Of a stretch of DNA of 64,000 bases, positions 45,356-54,398 are shown in pieces (within the stretch, counting starts at the first letter, position 1; every line of letters begins with the position of its first letter). The translations under genes and the position numbers were made by a program. The notes under the pieces are model-generated. The model saw only the letters and a program-made list of their open reading frames with translations. It was not told where the DNA came from and made no database searches. This stretch comes from Natronogracilivirga saccharolytica (GTDB lineage: Bacteria; Bacteroidota; Rhodothermia; Balneolales; Natronogracilivirgulaceae): positions 27,216-91,215 of the forward strand of contig NZ_JAFIDN010000013.1 of NCBI RefSeq assembly GCF_017921895.1, written 5' to 3'.

Positions 45356-46225
45356 ATGAAAACGGAAATGTGCCTGCGAAGACCAGGCAGCAATACACTG
45401 ATGAAACTAATACTCGTTCCGGTATTGGCCGTGCTTTTTGGTACCGGTGGTTGTTCTGTTTATGAAGAGGCTGTCAGGGGTGCGATTGATGATGCCGTAA
45501 GCGAGGCTGTCGACCGGGAACTGGGAAGCCGCATGGCCGGCTATACCGACGTCATGATGTATCAGCTTGCCTATACTCAAACCTTTTTCCTCGGTGGATA
45601 TGGTTTTGATCCGGATGCCTTTGAAGAAGGCCAGGGTGCAACCTGGCGGGTTGAGTCCATCGACCAGGAAGAAACTTCTTCCTTTACCGCTGAGCGTGCA
45701 CTCTTGAAACGCAACGATGACGGCACCATGTGGTGGTATCTCAAATTCCACGCTGAAGAGATGGAGCCGGTGGAATATGAAATCCTGCTGGGACCCGACC
45801 TGCAGGCACGTGAAATGTACATCAGGGATCCGGAAAGGGAGGATATCCGCTATCATCAGTTTGCCTATGACGAGCAGGAGATAGCCGAAGCCGAAGAGGG
45901 AGACGCCTCAATTGCAGAAGTTGGCTATCATACCAACTACTACTTCACCGAAGAGTGGAGCGAGTTCAGGGAGGGTACCGAAACTATAACCATCGGTACC
46001 ACATCGTATGATACTGATCTGCTTTATTTCAATCCGGCAGATCATGAAGAGTATGAGGATGAACTTGAGGAGGATGAAAATTATGAGTTCCGCTGGTGGG
46101 TCACGAAAGATGTACCCGGTGAACTCGTAAAATTTGAATACAAGGCCCTCGGGCAGGGAGGCACACTCCGGGGCGAACTTGTGGAAATTCGTGACGATTA
46201 TACTATCCGCTTTGCAGACCTGTAG
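45356..46225 (+). CDS. Acidic predicted lipoprotein
   Basis: The ATG at 45356 follows GGAG by eight bases, so it is preferred to the longer ORF; length 289 residues. A lipobox at GTGGC lies about residue 33. A helical region (AVRGAIDDAVSEAVDRELG) is followed by beta-rich sequence with many aromatic residues and much Glu/Asp (DHEEYEDELEEDENYEF). The family is not recognised. A clear terminator follows. The strong acidity fits a saline habitat. Confidence 0.75.
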   Translation: MKTEMCLRRPGSNTLMKLILVPVLAVLFGTGGCSVYEEAVRGAIDDAVSEAVDRELGSRMAGYTDVMMYQLAYTQTFFLGGYGFDPDAFEEGQGATWRVESIDQEETSSFTAERALLKRNDDGTMWWYLKFHAEEMEPVEYEILLGPDLQAREMYIRDPEREDIRYHQFAYDEQEIAEAEEGDASIAEVGYHTNYYFTEEWSEFREGTETITIGTTSYDTDLLYFNPADHEEYEDELEEDENYEFRWWVTKDVPGELVKFEYKALGQGGTLRGELVEIRDDYTIRFADL

Positions 46226-46270
46226 ATTGCTGGCTTGCGGTATATCCGGAAAGTCATGAAGATCTTGCCA

Positions 46271-46307
46271 AAGGCGGGCATCGTGGTTTATGGTGCCTGC
46301 CTTTTTT
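46271..46307 (+). terminator. Terminator after the acidic lipoprotein gene
   Basis: AAGGCGGGCA pairs with TGCCTGCCTT (one mismatch) around a 13-base loop, followed by a T-run. It lies 45 bases past the stop. Confidence 0.85.
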
Positions 46308-46462
46308 ATTTTTGGTAACCCGATATTTCCGTGTTCCTGTTATATTGGGCGACCGGACGGCAAAGTGGCCCCGGTGTATGTTGCATCAGTTTCGCACCTG
46401 AAATCAATTGCATACCCGTTTCATCCAAACGGCCACCGAAAATATTCAGATAATCAGGCAGT

Positions 46463-46990
46463 ATGGCAGAAGAACAAAACCATCCGTTTCCGCATGAGCC
46501 GGGACCGCAGGGTCCCGAAGTAAAACAACCGCATATTCTGGAACTTAAGGTACCACCCGTCGTAATTTTTGGTTTTTTTGCCGCAGCCATGTGGGGTATT
46601 GCCGTCTATTTTCCCGTTTTTGATGTGGATATTCCATTTCGCATACCCATCACCATATTTCTGACGGTGACTGCCGGTTTGACAGGGGGCTACAGTCTCC
46701 ACCTGTTTTTAAAAGAAAAGACAACTCTTCACGCACACAAACCTCAGGATACCGGTCAAATGGTGGTTTCCGGTCCGTATCGCCATACCAGAAATCCCAT
46801 GTATCTCTCACTCTCCCTGGTTCTCATCGCATGGGCCATATTTCTGTCCGACCTTATCGCTTTGATGATGATGCCGGCGTTTTACGGATATATGACGCGA
46901 TTTCAAATCATCCCCGAAGAGCGGCAGCTCATATCCAAATTTGGCGATGACTACAAAGATTACGCCGACAAAACACCCCGCTGGCTGTAG
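46463..46990 (+). CDS. Isoprenylcysteine methyltransferase-like membrane protein
   Basis: A 175-residue membrane protein with four or so transmembrane segments and the ICMT/PEMT C-terminal pattern GPYRHTRNPMYLSLSL (about 111-126) and EERQLISKFGDDYKDYADKTPRW at the end. These bind S-adenosylmethionine. Bacterial members methylate lipids or small hydrophobic acceptors; the substrate here is unknown. The Pro/Glu-rich N-terminus (EPGPQGPEVKQP) is extra. It ends nine bases before the EamA transporter gene. Confidence 0.85.
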   Translation: MAEEQNHPFPHEPGPQGPEVKQPHILELKVPPVVIFGFFAAAMWGIAVYFPVFDVDIPFRIPITIFLTVTAGLTGGYSLHLFLKEKTTLHAHKPQDTGQMVVSGPYRHTRNPMYLSLSLVLIAWAIFLSDLIALMMMPAFYGYMTRFQIIPEERQLISKFGDDYKDYADKTPRWL

Positions 46991-46999
46991 CCTGGAACC

Positions 47000-47872
47000 A
47001 TGCCTTATCTCGTCTTCGTAACTGTTTTATGGGCTTTTTCTTTCAGTCTGATCGATGAGTATCTCGCCGGACAGGTAGACAGTGATTTTGCCGTACTCTC
47101 CAGGGTGGTTTTTGCAGGTCTGATTTTCATTCCCCTGACGCGATGGACCGGAGTAAGAAAGGAGCTGATTGCCGGTACTGTTGTCGTTGGTTCTCTTCAG
47201 TTCGGGGTGACCTATTTGTGCCTTTATCGCTCTTTCGAATTTCTGACCGCCCCGGAAGTACTCCTTTTTACCATCATGACCCCGGTGTTCGTAACCCTGT
47301 TTGATGACGCCCTGAACCGGAGGTTTTCACCTGCGGCGCTGCTGGCAGCATGCCTGGCCGTGGCCGGCGCCGGAGTGATACGCTATGACGGTGTAACAAG
47401 CGGCTATATCACCGGTTTTTTGTTGCTGCAATTATCCAATGCCTCCTTTGCCGCCGGACAGGTAGGCTACAAGAATCTCATCGCCAGATATCCCTCAGAA
47501 ATTCCTCCGGTACGGTTTTTCGGGTATTTTTTTCTCGGCGCTTTGATTGTAATGCTGCCGGCGTATCTGATTTTCGGAGACTACACTATGATGCCTGAAA
47601 CGTGGCAGCACTGGGGTGTTTTGCTGTGGCTGGGTTTCGGGGCTTCGGCTGTCGGACTTTTTTTGTGGAACACAGGGGCGACCAGGGTGGATGCAGGGAC
47701 ACTTGCTGTCATGAACAATGCGCTTATTCCGGCAGGGCTGCTTGTCAATCTGCTGATCTGGAACCGTGATGCAGATCTGGTCCGTCTGGCTCTCGGGGGT
47801 ATCATTCTGCTGATTGCGTTATGGATCAGTCGTCGGTTTCGGTGGAATAGTATTCACCGGGGCAATCGTTAA
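47000..47872 (+). CDS. EamA-family transporter
   Basis: A 290-residue inner-membrane protein of about ten transmembrane segments in two EamA (DMT) repeats: the first from residue 1 to 125, the second from about 150 (NASFAAGQVGYKNL; VGLFLWNTGATRVDAGTLAVMNNALIP). Such proteins export or import metabolites such as amino acids. The second half carries the YicL/CarB-like NTGATRVDAG signature. It probably shares a transcript with the methyltransferase. Confidence 0.85.
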   Translation: MPYLVFVTVLWAFSFSLIDEYLAGQVDSDFAVLSRVVFAGLIFIPLTRWTGVRKELIAGTVVVGSLQFGVTYLCLYRSFEFLTAPEVLLFTIMTPVFVTLFDDALNRRFSPAALLAACLAVAGAGVIRYDGVTSGYITGFLLLQLSNASFAAGQVGYKNLIARYPSEIPPVRFFGYFFLGALIVMLPAYLIFGDYTMMPETWQHWGVLLWLGFGASAVGLFLWNTGATRVDAGTLAVMNNALIPAGLLVNLLIWNRDADLVRLALGGIILLIALWISRRFRWNSIHRGNR

Positions 47873-47908
47873 CCAATGTGATCTGCTCAGAATAAACCCA
47901 CTTCTGCA

Positions 47909-48250
47909 TCAGACACGCGCACTGTTTTCAAATTTTTCAAGCGTGCTGCGTATGGCGGTTTCAAGTTGAGGGGCCTGCATGACTCCGGATTGCTGCCACA
48001 AAACCTTTCCTTCCTTAAACAGAATAAGCGTAGGGATGCCTCTGACCTGATAGCGTATTGCTACATCCGGATTCTTTTCCGTGTCAATTTTCAAAATGTG
48101 AATATCTTCACCCATTCGCTGCTTCAGTTCTTTCAGGATGGGCGGCATCATTCGGCACGGTGCACACCAGTCAGCATAGAAGTCCACCAGAACCGGAGTA
48201 TCCCCTTTAATGATTTCTGAAAAGCTTTTTTGTCTGATATTGTTTGCCAT
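47909..48250 (-). CDS. Thioredoxin
   Basis: A 113-residue thioredoxin: WCAPC active site with Cys29 and Cys32, and the cis-Pro in RGIPTLIL. There is no signal peptide, so it is cytoplasmic. WCAPC instead of WCGPC shifts the redox potential somewhat. It is 31 bases downstream of the Cys-rich membrane protein gene at 48282. The pair shares an upstream AT-rich element with the VKOR-like gene. It is not certain that this is the main TrxA. Confidence 0.9.
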   Translation of the reverse strand: MANNIRQKSFSEIIKGDTPVLVDFYADWCAPCRMMPPILKELKQRMGEDIHILKIDTEKNPDVAIRYQVRGIPTLILFKEGKVLWQQSGVMQAPQLETAIRSTLEKFENSARV

Positions 48251-48281
48251 CTGTCCAAAATTTTGAGTTTAACCGGAACTA

Positions 48282-48566
48282 TCACTCTCTGGATTTAACG
48301 GTGCCTTGCCCGGACTGAAAGGGTTCTGCATGCTTCTTCTGCTCGTTTGCACTTACAGCATCACGTGCGCATGTGTTTCCCGCACATTGGCCGACCATGC
48401 AGCCGGTGTTGAAAGCCGCCTGAAACAGAAAAAAAAGCGACAAAAGACCCAGTGCCGGTTCGCTGCTCGTGAGGCCGCCATAGGCCAGGAAGAGGCCAAG
48501 TCCCAGAGCGACGAACCGCATGGGATGCCAGTTTTGTGTCAGACGCTGAATTAAGTTCTTTATCAT
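48282..48566 (-). CDS. Small Cys-rich membrane protein (DUF2892/YgaP-like)
   Basis: A 94-residue protein: basic N-terminus (IQRLTQNWHPMRFVALG), two transmembrane segments (about 17-33 and 37-53), then three cysteines (Cys56, Cys61, Cys66, in TGCMVGQCAGNTC) and a polar tail. This matches DUF2892-type proteins that sit beside thioredoxin or rhodanese genes in sulfur-responsive operons. The operator candidate copy B lies 22 bases upstream of the start. The ORF runs directly into the thioredoxin gene. Confidence 0.75.
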   Translation of the reverse strand: MIKNLIQRLTQNWHPMRFVALGLGLFLAYGGLTSSEPALGLLSLFFLFQAAFNTGCMVGQCAGNTCARDAVSANEQKKHAEPFQSGQGTVKSRE

Positions 48567-48587
48567 AGTATTCCGATTGTTACTTAA

Positions 48588-48614
48588 ATATATATTTATA
48601 TAACAATATATGAA
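48588..48614. promoter_or_regulatory. AT-rich operator candidate, copy B
   Basis: Minus-strand sequence TTCATATATT then GT, then ATAAATATATAT; the same blocks occur in copy A near 42.8 kb. Within it, TTTATATA and TATATGAA form eight-base arms around ACAA with one mismatch. It sits just upstream of the DUF2892-thioredoxin genes. Confidence 0.5.
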
Positions 48615-48637
48615 TAGCGCATCAGAATGTCAATCTC

Positions 48638-48674
48638 AAAAAAAAGCATCAGGATGTCACCGATCCTGATGCTT
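48638..48674 (-). terminator. Terminator after the sugar dehydrogenase gene
   Basis: On the minus strand, AAGCATCAGGAT pairs with ATCCTGATGCTT around a seven-base loop, followed by eight T residues. It lies 46 bases past the stop of the gene ending at 48721. Confidence 0.92.
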
Positions 48675-48720
48675 TGAACTGTGAAATATATAGTGAATCA
48701 AATCCGGTTGATATGCTGAA

Positions 48721-49917
48721 TCAGTTTGCCGGTTCAACGCGCCACAGAGCGCCGTCACTGTGGTCGGTCACAATATACATATTGTCATCGGGACCAATCC
48801 TGATATCCCTGATACGGCCGAGTTCTTCCAGCAGCAACTCCTCGTCATGGATGACTTCATAAAATCCATCAGGGTTGTCTGTCACAAGCCTGCGAATACG
48901 TTCCGCTGCAAGCCCCCCGGCAAACAAGTTGCCTTCCCAGACACTGGAAAAATGATCGTTTGTCACCAGTGCAAGTCCGGATGGCGCAAGGGTGGGAAGA
49001 AGCTCATAAACAGGTTCAACGATTCCATCCATCCTTCTTGCCTCGGAATGGGGGAAATCTTCCTGCGTTCTGTAGTCCAGACCCCTCGTTACTGTCGGCC
49101 ATCCGTAGTTTTCACCCGCTTCCACAAGATTCAGTTCATCACCTCCGCGCGGACCGTGCTCTGTAACCCAGATCTGGCCGGTTTCAGGATGGACGACCAG
49201 CCCCTGTATATTGCGGTGTCCGTATGAATAAATTTCGTCAAGCGCGTCATCATCCCCGACGAAAGGATTGTCGGAAGGAACCGATCCGTCGTCGTTGAGC
49301 CTGAGCAACGTGCCGGCATGATCCATGAGGTCCTGTGCTCTGGGGGGCTCTGTGCCACGATCACCAATGCTCATTAAAAGTTTACCGTCGTTGGTCCATG
49401 CCAGCTTGGAACCATAGTGGCGCCCGGGACTTGAGTAGCGATCCTGGACAAATATATCTTCAGCATCTGTAAGTGAACGGCCGTCCAGTCGCGCGCGGTG
49501 CAGAGCGGTTGCCGTTTCATCGTCGCCATTGGGTTTGGAGTACGTAAGATAAATCCAGCCGTTTGATTCATAGTCAGGATGCACTGAAACTTCAAGCAAA
49601 CCACCCTGGCCTCTGGCATGGATTTCCGGCAGACCTTCTATTTCATGAAAATTGCCGTTTTCAACAAGATGAAGCCTGCCGGGTCGCTCGGTAACGAGCA
49701 TATTGCCATCCGGAAGAAACGCTATTGACCAGGGATGTTCCAGATCGCCGGCAACCTTGCTGACCCGCAATTCGGCATACTGACTGTTGCTGATCCAGCT
49801 GTCTTCGTGATGGTCATGCTTGCCATCCGCTGTAGCAAACCATGAACTGCCTGCGAAAAGCAGTGCAATTGCCAGCAGGGGAATAAAAAAAGCGGTATAT
49901 CGAACGAGTCGTTTCAT
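48721..49917 (-). CDS. PQQ-dependent sugar dehydrogenase-like protein
   Basis: A 398-residue exported protein with an N-terminal signal and a six-bladed soluble aldose/glucose dehydrogenase fold (HPWSIAFLPDGNMLVTERPGRL, GQGGLLEVSVHPDY, SIGDRGTEPPRAQD, YGHRNIQGLVVHP, TEHGPRGGDELN). PQQ-binding residues typical of the family are in the HGPRGGDE loop. It would oxidise sugars in the periplasm. PQQ synthesis genes are not in the window, so the cofactor would be supplied elsewhere or taken up. Confidence 0.9.
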   Translation of the reverse strand: MKRLVRYTAFFIPLLAIALLFAGSSWFATADGKHDHHEDSWISNSQYAELRVSKVAGDLEHPWSIAFLPDGNMLVTERPGRLHLVENGNFHEIEGLPEIHARGQGGLLEVSVHPDYESNGWIYLTYSKPNGDDETATALHRARLDGRSLTDAEDIFVQDRYSSPGRHYGSKLAWTNDGKLLMSIGDRGTEPPRAQDLMDHAGTLLRLNDDGSVPSDNPFVGDDDALDEIYSYGHRNIQGLVVHPETGQIWVTEHGPRGGDELNLVEAGENYGWPTVTRGLDYRTQEDFPHSEARRMDGIVEPVYELLPTLAPSGLALVTNDHFSSVWEGNLFAGGLAAERIRRLVTDNPDGFYEVIHDEELLLEELGRIRDIRIGPDDNMYIVTDHSDGALWRVEPAN

Positions 49918-50193
49918 AGCTGATAAGTTAAAGTGAATGGATACAGTCTTTTAACACGACCGTGGCACAATATGTTCCGCTTGTTTTACAATTAAAAAAT
50001 GCCGCATATCATTGATATGATGCATAAATTAAATACATTTGACAGAAATACTTTGGAGCCGTCCAAGCTCAGCGAATACTATCAAAGGGCAGATTGGTGA
50101 TTTCCTTATTCCACTTCATTTCATTCCACTTCCGGAAATAAAATTTTAAACAACCCTGAATAGGGCCAAACATTACACAAAAAAAATCCTTTC

Positions 50194-52356
50194 ATGAGAA
50201 ACAAGATATCAGCTCTGCTACTGGCACCGCTTTTTTTACTTGCCGGCGTCTCTTCCTGTGCTGCCACCGACGCGGCCACTGCTCAAAACGATACTAATGA
50301 CTCCGAAGATTTCAAGCCGCTCAGCGTAGAGGTGCTGTGGGAAATGAAACGAATCGGTACGCCGGTTGTCTCGCCGGACGGAGAATGGGTTGTTGCTCCG
50401 GTAACCCGGTATACCATGGACGATGACGAAAGTCACACCGATCTCTGGCTGTTTGCCGCTGACGGGTCTGCAGAACGGCCGCTGACCCGCCACGGTTCTG
50501 CCGATGGCCAGCCGGTTTTCAGTCCGGATGGTGACATGCTCGCATTTGTCACGCGCCGGGATGATGACCAGGCCGGTCAGCTGTATCTGCTGCCAATCAG
50601 TGAGCCGGGTGAAGCCCGTCGTCTGATGGAGCTGCCGACTGGTATCCAGGCCCCGAAATGGGCCGGCGACCACATCTATTTCATTTCTAACGTCTGGCCC
50701 GAAAAAAGCTGGGATGAGATGAAAGAGGAAATCGAACAGCAGGAACAGTCCCATGTCTCGGCTCACATCTGGAACGAACTGCCCTACAGCCACTGGGACC
50801 ACTGGCTCGACGAAGAGCGCCAGGCCCATGTGTTCCGCGTACCGGTTGATAAGGGCATTCTTGACAGAAAGACGCTTTCGGAACGTGAAGAGGCGGAAAA
50901 CGGCAACCGGCACAGCAACAGCAACGTCCTGGTGGATGCCGATAACGTTGAGCCGGTTACGCTGTCTTCCGGCCATGAGCTGCCGCGTTCAACCCAGGGA
51001 CCCGGAAGTTACGATGTGACTCCGGATGAGTCCAAAGTCGCTTTCGTGAGCGATACGAACCGCGACGATACTGATCCCAAAATGGACATCTATCTGATCG
51101 TCCCGGGAAGCGATCAGGCGACCAATATAACCGTGGAAAACGATGCGCCGGACTCCGGCCCGTTGTTCAGCCCGGATGGCGCTGTTCTTGCCTACAACCG
51201 TCAGCAGATTCCCGGTTTTTATGCCGACACCCGGCGGCTTGTGCTTTATGACATGGAAGAGGAGACTCATCGCGAACTTACATCCGACTGGGACCGCTCT
51301 GCCGACGGACTTGTATGGGCTCCCAACGGAAATGAGCTCTACGGAGCTATTGATGATGCCGGAACCCGGAGGGTTTATGCAATCGATGCCGAATCCGGTG
51401 AGCCGCGGCAGGTAACATCACAAACGGATTACATGTCACTGAGTGTCTCGCAAACAGGCCTGCTGGCGGGATTGAATCAGAGTTTCCTGTACCCGCCTCG
51501 TCTTGTTACCATTGATCCGGCTGATGGAAATACGCGCAGACTCGATTCCCTGAATGACGATATTCTTGAAGATGTGGACCTGGGCACGTACGAATCGGTT
51601 ACCTACGAAGGTTATGATGGTGAGGAAATCCAGATGTGGGTTCACTATCCTCCCGGATTTGATGAGGAAAAGGAGTACCCGCTTTTTCTGCTGATTCATG
51701 GTGGTCCGCACAGCGGCATAACCGACGGGTTCCACTTCCGCTGGAATGCCCAGACATTTGCATCCTGGGGATATGTGACTGCCTGGCATAATTTCCACGG
51801 ATCATCCGGTTTCGGTCAGGACTTCACCGACGCCATCAACCCCGACTGGATCACCAAACCCTATGCCGATACCCGAAAAGCGGCGGACTGGTTTGCCGCA
51901 CAGCCATGGATTGATGAAGATCGCATGGTTGCCGGCGGCGGCAGTTACGGCGGCTACCTTTCAAGTATTCTCCTCGGAAAAGAGCATCCGTTTCAAACGC
52001 TGCTGATTCATGCGCCGGTCTACAACATGTACTCACAGATGGCGGCCGATTTTGCCGTGCATACCGAACGATTCGGAGACTATTGGGAGCACGATATTTA
52101 CGATGAGATTTCTCCTCATTATTACGCTGAAAACTTTGACACTCCGGCTCTGATTATCCATGGACAGCTGGATTACAGGGTCCCGGTCGGACAGGCATTT
52201 GAGTTGTTCCGGACGCTGCAGCACCGGGACATCGAATCGCGTCTGATCTATTTCCCCGATGAGAACCACTGGATTCTCAAGCCAAACAACTCGGTAAAAT
52301 GGTATCATGAGGTACGGGAATGGATGTCCAACTTTGCCGCACCTGGGCCGAAATAA
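50194..52356 (+). CDS. S9 family peptidase lipoprotein
   Basis: A 720-residue protein with a lipobox at GVSSC near residue 22. A propeller of WD40-like repeats (VFSPDGDMLAFV, LFSPDGAVLAYN) precedes the hydrolase domain: Ser584 (GGGSYGGY), Asp660 (GQLDYRV) and His692 (DENHW). It is a dipeptidyl/acylaminoacyl-type serine peptidase on the periplasmic or outer face. Unlike the peptidase at 39254, it stops at the normal end of the hydrolase domain. No terminator was seen. Confidence 0.92.
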   Translation: MRNKISALLLAPLFLLAGVSSCAATDAATAQNDTNDSEDFKPLSVEVLWEMKRIGTPVVSPDGEWVVAPVTRYTMDDDESHTDLWLFAADGSAERPLTRHGSADGQPVFSPDGDMLAFVTRRDDDQAGQLYLLPISEPGEARRLMELPTGIQAPKWAGDHIYFISNVWPEKSWDEMKEEIEQQEQSHVSAHIWNELPYSHWDHWLDEERQAHVFRVPVDKGILDRKTLSEREEAENGNRHSNSNVLVDADNVEPVTLSSGHELPRSTQGPGSYDVTPDESKVAFVSDTNRDDTDPKMDIYLIVPGSDQATNITVENDAPDSGPLFSPDGAVLAYNRQQIPGFYADTRRLVLYDMEEETHRELTSDWDRSADGLVWAPNGNELYGAIDDAGTRRVYAIDAESGEPRQVTSQTDYMSLSVSQTGLLAGLNQSFLYPPRLVTIDPADGNTRRLDSLNDDILEDVDLGTYESVTYEGYDGEEIQMWVHYPPGFDEEKEYPLFLLIHGGPHSGITDGFHFRWNAQTFASWGYVTAWHNFHGSSGFGQDFTDAINPDWITKPYADTRKAADWFAAQPWIDEDRMVAGGGSYGGYLSSILLGKEHPFQTLLIHAPVYNMYSQMAADFAVHTERFGDYWEHDIYDEISPHYYAENFDTPALIIHGQLDYRVPVGQAFELFRTLQHRDIESRLIYFPDENHWILKPNNSVKWYHEVREWMSNFAAPGPK

Positions 52357-52538
52357 TCTTTTTGTTGTATCTTTCTGAAAAATCTTTAATATGTCAGTAA
52401 GTGTAATCTTTAGAACTGTTTAGGTGGTGTGCTGTGTCCGCGTCAGGAGTTGTTTTCTGCGGCTTCTGCGGTCTGTGATGGCATCACCTGATGAGACTCG
52501 CATGCAACAGGCAATCTCATTTCACAAAGGAGCTGGAA

Positions 52539-52979
52539 ATGAAAATAAAGGATATTCTCAACAAGAAAGGCAGTGATGTCATCAGTGTTCCCGATGATTC
52601 CATGGTCTATGATGCCATCGCCCTGATGGCAGACAAAAATATCGGGGCGCTTGTCGTTATGTGTCAGGGCAGCATGTGCGGTATTGTATCGGAACGTGAC
52701 TACCGCAACAAGATCATACTCAAGGGCCGGCATTCAAAAGATACACCGGTCCGCGACATTATGACCCGGCAAGTGATGTGTGTAACCGAAGACTATGAGC
52801 TTCATGAATGCATGAGAATCATGTCGGAGAAAAAAATCCGGCACCTTCCCGTCATCGATGACAAACGCAATGTCACAGGTATGATATCCATCGGCGACAT
52901 AGTAAAAGCCATTATTGACGAACAGAAATCCGAAATCAATGATCTGAGGAATTATATCACCTCGGGATATCCGGGCTGA
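52539..52979 (+). CDS. CBS-domain protein
   Basis: The ATG at 52539 follows AAAGGAG by six bases; the longer ORF from 52491 is rejected. The 146-residue protein consists of two CBS domains (about 10-60 and 70-125; SERDYRNKI, PVRDIMTRQV, IRHLPVID, GMISIGDIVKAII), binding adenine nucleotides as an energy or redox sensor. No catalytic domain is attached. It is a stand-alone regulator with unknown partner; the neighbour is a glycosyltransferase. Confidence 0.9.
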   Translation: MKIKDILNKKGSDVISVPDDSMVYDAIALMADKNIGALVVMCQGSMCGIVSERDYRNKIILKGRHSKDTPVRDIMTRQVMCVTEDYELHECMRIMSEKKIRHLPVIDDKRNVTGMISIGDIVKAIIDEQKSEINDLRNYITSGYPG

Positions 52980-53106
52980 AATCCTTGAAGCGGAAGCGGT
53001 ATGCGACCGGCAGCTCCGTTCTGCCTGAAACCGAATAATTTCCTGTTTAGAAATTGTAAATGAAACCGATCTGCTATAACTTCAGGGACAGATTTAAATC
53101 CGTTAT

Positions 53107-54270
53107 ATGAAGATTATTGATGTCGCTGAATTTTATGCAGACGAAGGTGGCGGTGTAAAAACCTACATCAACCAGAAGCTGCAAGCCGGCAAAAAGGCCG
53201 GCCATGAAATAGTTGTTGTCGCCCCCGGACCGCGGGCAGGAGAAGAGGAGCGTTTTGGCGGACGCATCATCTGGGTGCCGGGACCTTCTCTGCCGGTGGA
53301 CCGAAGGTATTATGTGCTCTGGCGGGAAAAAATGGTTCACGAGATCCTGGACAGGGAAAAGCCTGATGTAGTGGAAGGATCATCACCATGGTCGGGCGGA
53401 TGGTTTGCCGCACGCTGGAAAGGGGATGCCGTAAAATCGTTTATTTTCCATCAGGACCCCGTAGCCGTCTATCCCCATACCTTTCTGGGCAAGCTGATGA
53501 ATTATTCGCGGGTAGACAAGCTGTTTCTGTTCTACTGGAAGTATCTCAAACGTCTTAGCAAGCGTTACGATGCGACCATCGTCAGCGGTGACTGGCTGGC
53601 CGACCGGCTCAGTGTGTTCGGTATCAAGAATCCGATCGCAGTACCATTCGGCATTGACAAAAAATTTTCATCGCCCAAAAGGCGGAATCCGAAGATCCGT
53701 AAGAAGCTTCTGGCCGATCTTGGCCTTCCCGATGATGCCGCGTTGCTTATCGGGATCAGCCGCCATCATCCGGAAAAACGCCTTGGCACGGTATTTCAAG
53801 GATTCCGGCAGGCATCCCTTCAAAGAAAAATGGGTCTTGTACTGTTTGGAGACGGACCTTTTCGATGGATGGTAAAAAGACAGGCGCGCGGGGTCGGACA
53901 TATCAAGCTGATGGGGTTCACAGCCAACCGCGAAGAACTGGCCGAGGCCTTGTCAAGTGCTGACTACTTTATACATGGTTCTGCGGCAGAAACCTATGGA
54001 CTGGTTGTGGCAGAGGCGATTTGCAGCGGTCTTCCCGTTATCGTTCCCTCACGGGGCGGTGCTGCCGATCTTGCGGCGCGGGATTATTCCGAGACATATG
54101 AGCCCGGCAATCCCGCAGAGCTTTCTAATGCTATTATACGTATGCTGGACCGTGACCGCCCCAAAATGGTTGAAGCATGTGCTGTTGCTGCGCAGAATTC
54201 CATCGGGACAATGGATGATCACTTCAGCAAACTCTTTGATGTGTACGAAAACCTGGTGAACATCAGGTAG
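53107..54270 (+). CDS. GT4-family glycosyltransferase
   Basis: A 387-residue GT-B fold enzyme. The N-terminal domain (GGVKTYINQ near residue 17, EGSSPWSGG near 92) would bind the acceptor. The C-terminal domain has GISRHHPEKR and the EX7E motif ETYGLVVAEAICSGLPVIVPSRGG (about 295-318) for nucleotide-sugar binding. It probably transfers hexose onto a lipid or polysaccharide. No other polysaccharide genes are nearby. A degenerate 14-base repeat array begins at its 3' end. Confidence 0.9.
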   Translation: MKIIDVAEFYADEGGGVKTYINQKLQAGKKAGHEIVVVAPGPRAGEEERFGGRIIWVPGPSLPVDRRYYVLWREKMVHEILDREKPDVVEGSSPWSGGWFAARWKGDAVKSFIFHQDPVAVYPHTFLGKLMNYSRVDKLFLFYWKYLKRLSKRYDATIVSGDWLADRLSVFGIKNPIAVPFGIDKKFSSPKRRNPKIRKKLLADLGLPDDAALLIGISRHHPEKRLGTVFQGFRQASLQRKMGLVLFGDGPFRWMVKRQARGVGHIKLMGFTANREELAEALSSADYFIHGSAAETYGLVVAEAICSGLPVIVPSRGGAADLAARDYSETYEPGNPAELSNAIIRMLDRDRPKMVEACAVAAQNSIGTMDDHFSKLFDVYENLVNIR

Positions 54271-54299
54271 ATTAAAAAAGCAAATCAAAAACTGGAGGC

Positions 54300-54398
54300 C
54301 AGAACCGGTAGATCAGAACAGGTAGGTCCAACCAGATAAACCCAATCAGGTAAATCAAAGCCTGCAGACCAAAATTGCAGATCAGAACCGGCCGAATC
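54300..54398. repeat. Degenerate 14-base tandem array
   Basis: About seven imperfect units (12-15 bases each) resembling CAGAACCGGTAGATC run from just past the glycosyltransferase stop into the end of the next gene. Examples are CAGAACCGGTAGAT (54300), CAGAACAGGTAGGTC (54314), CAATCAGGTAAATC (54343) and CAGAACCGGCCG (54383). A related unit lies inside the glycosyltransferase stop region (54258). The period is not a multiple of three. Confidence 0.65.
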
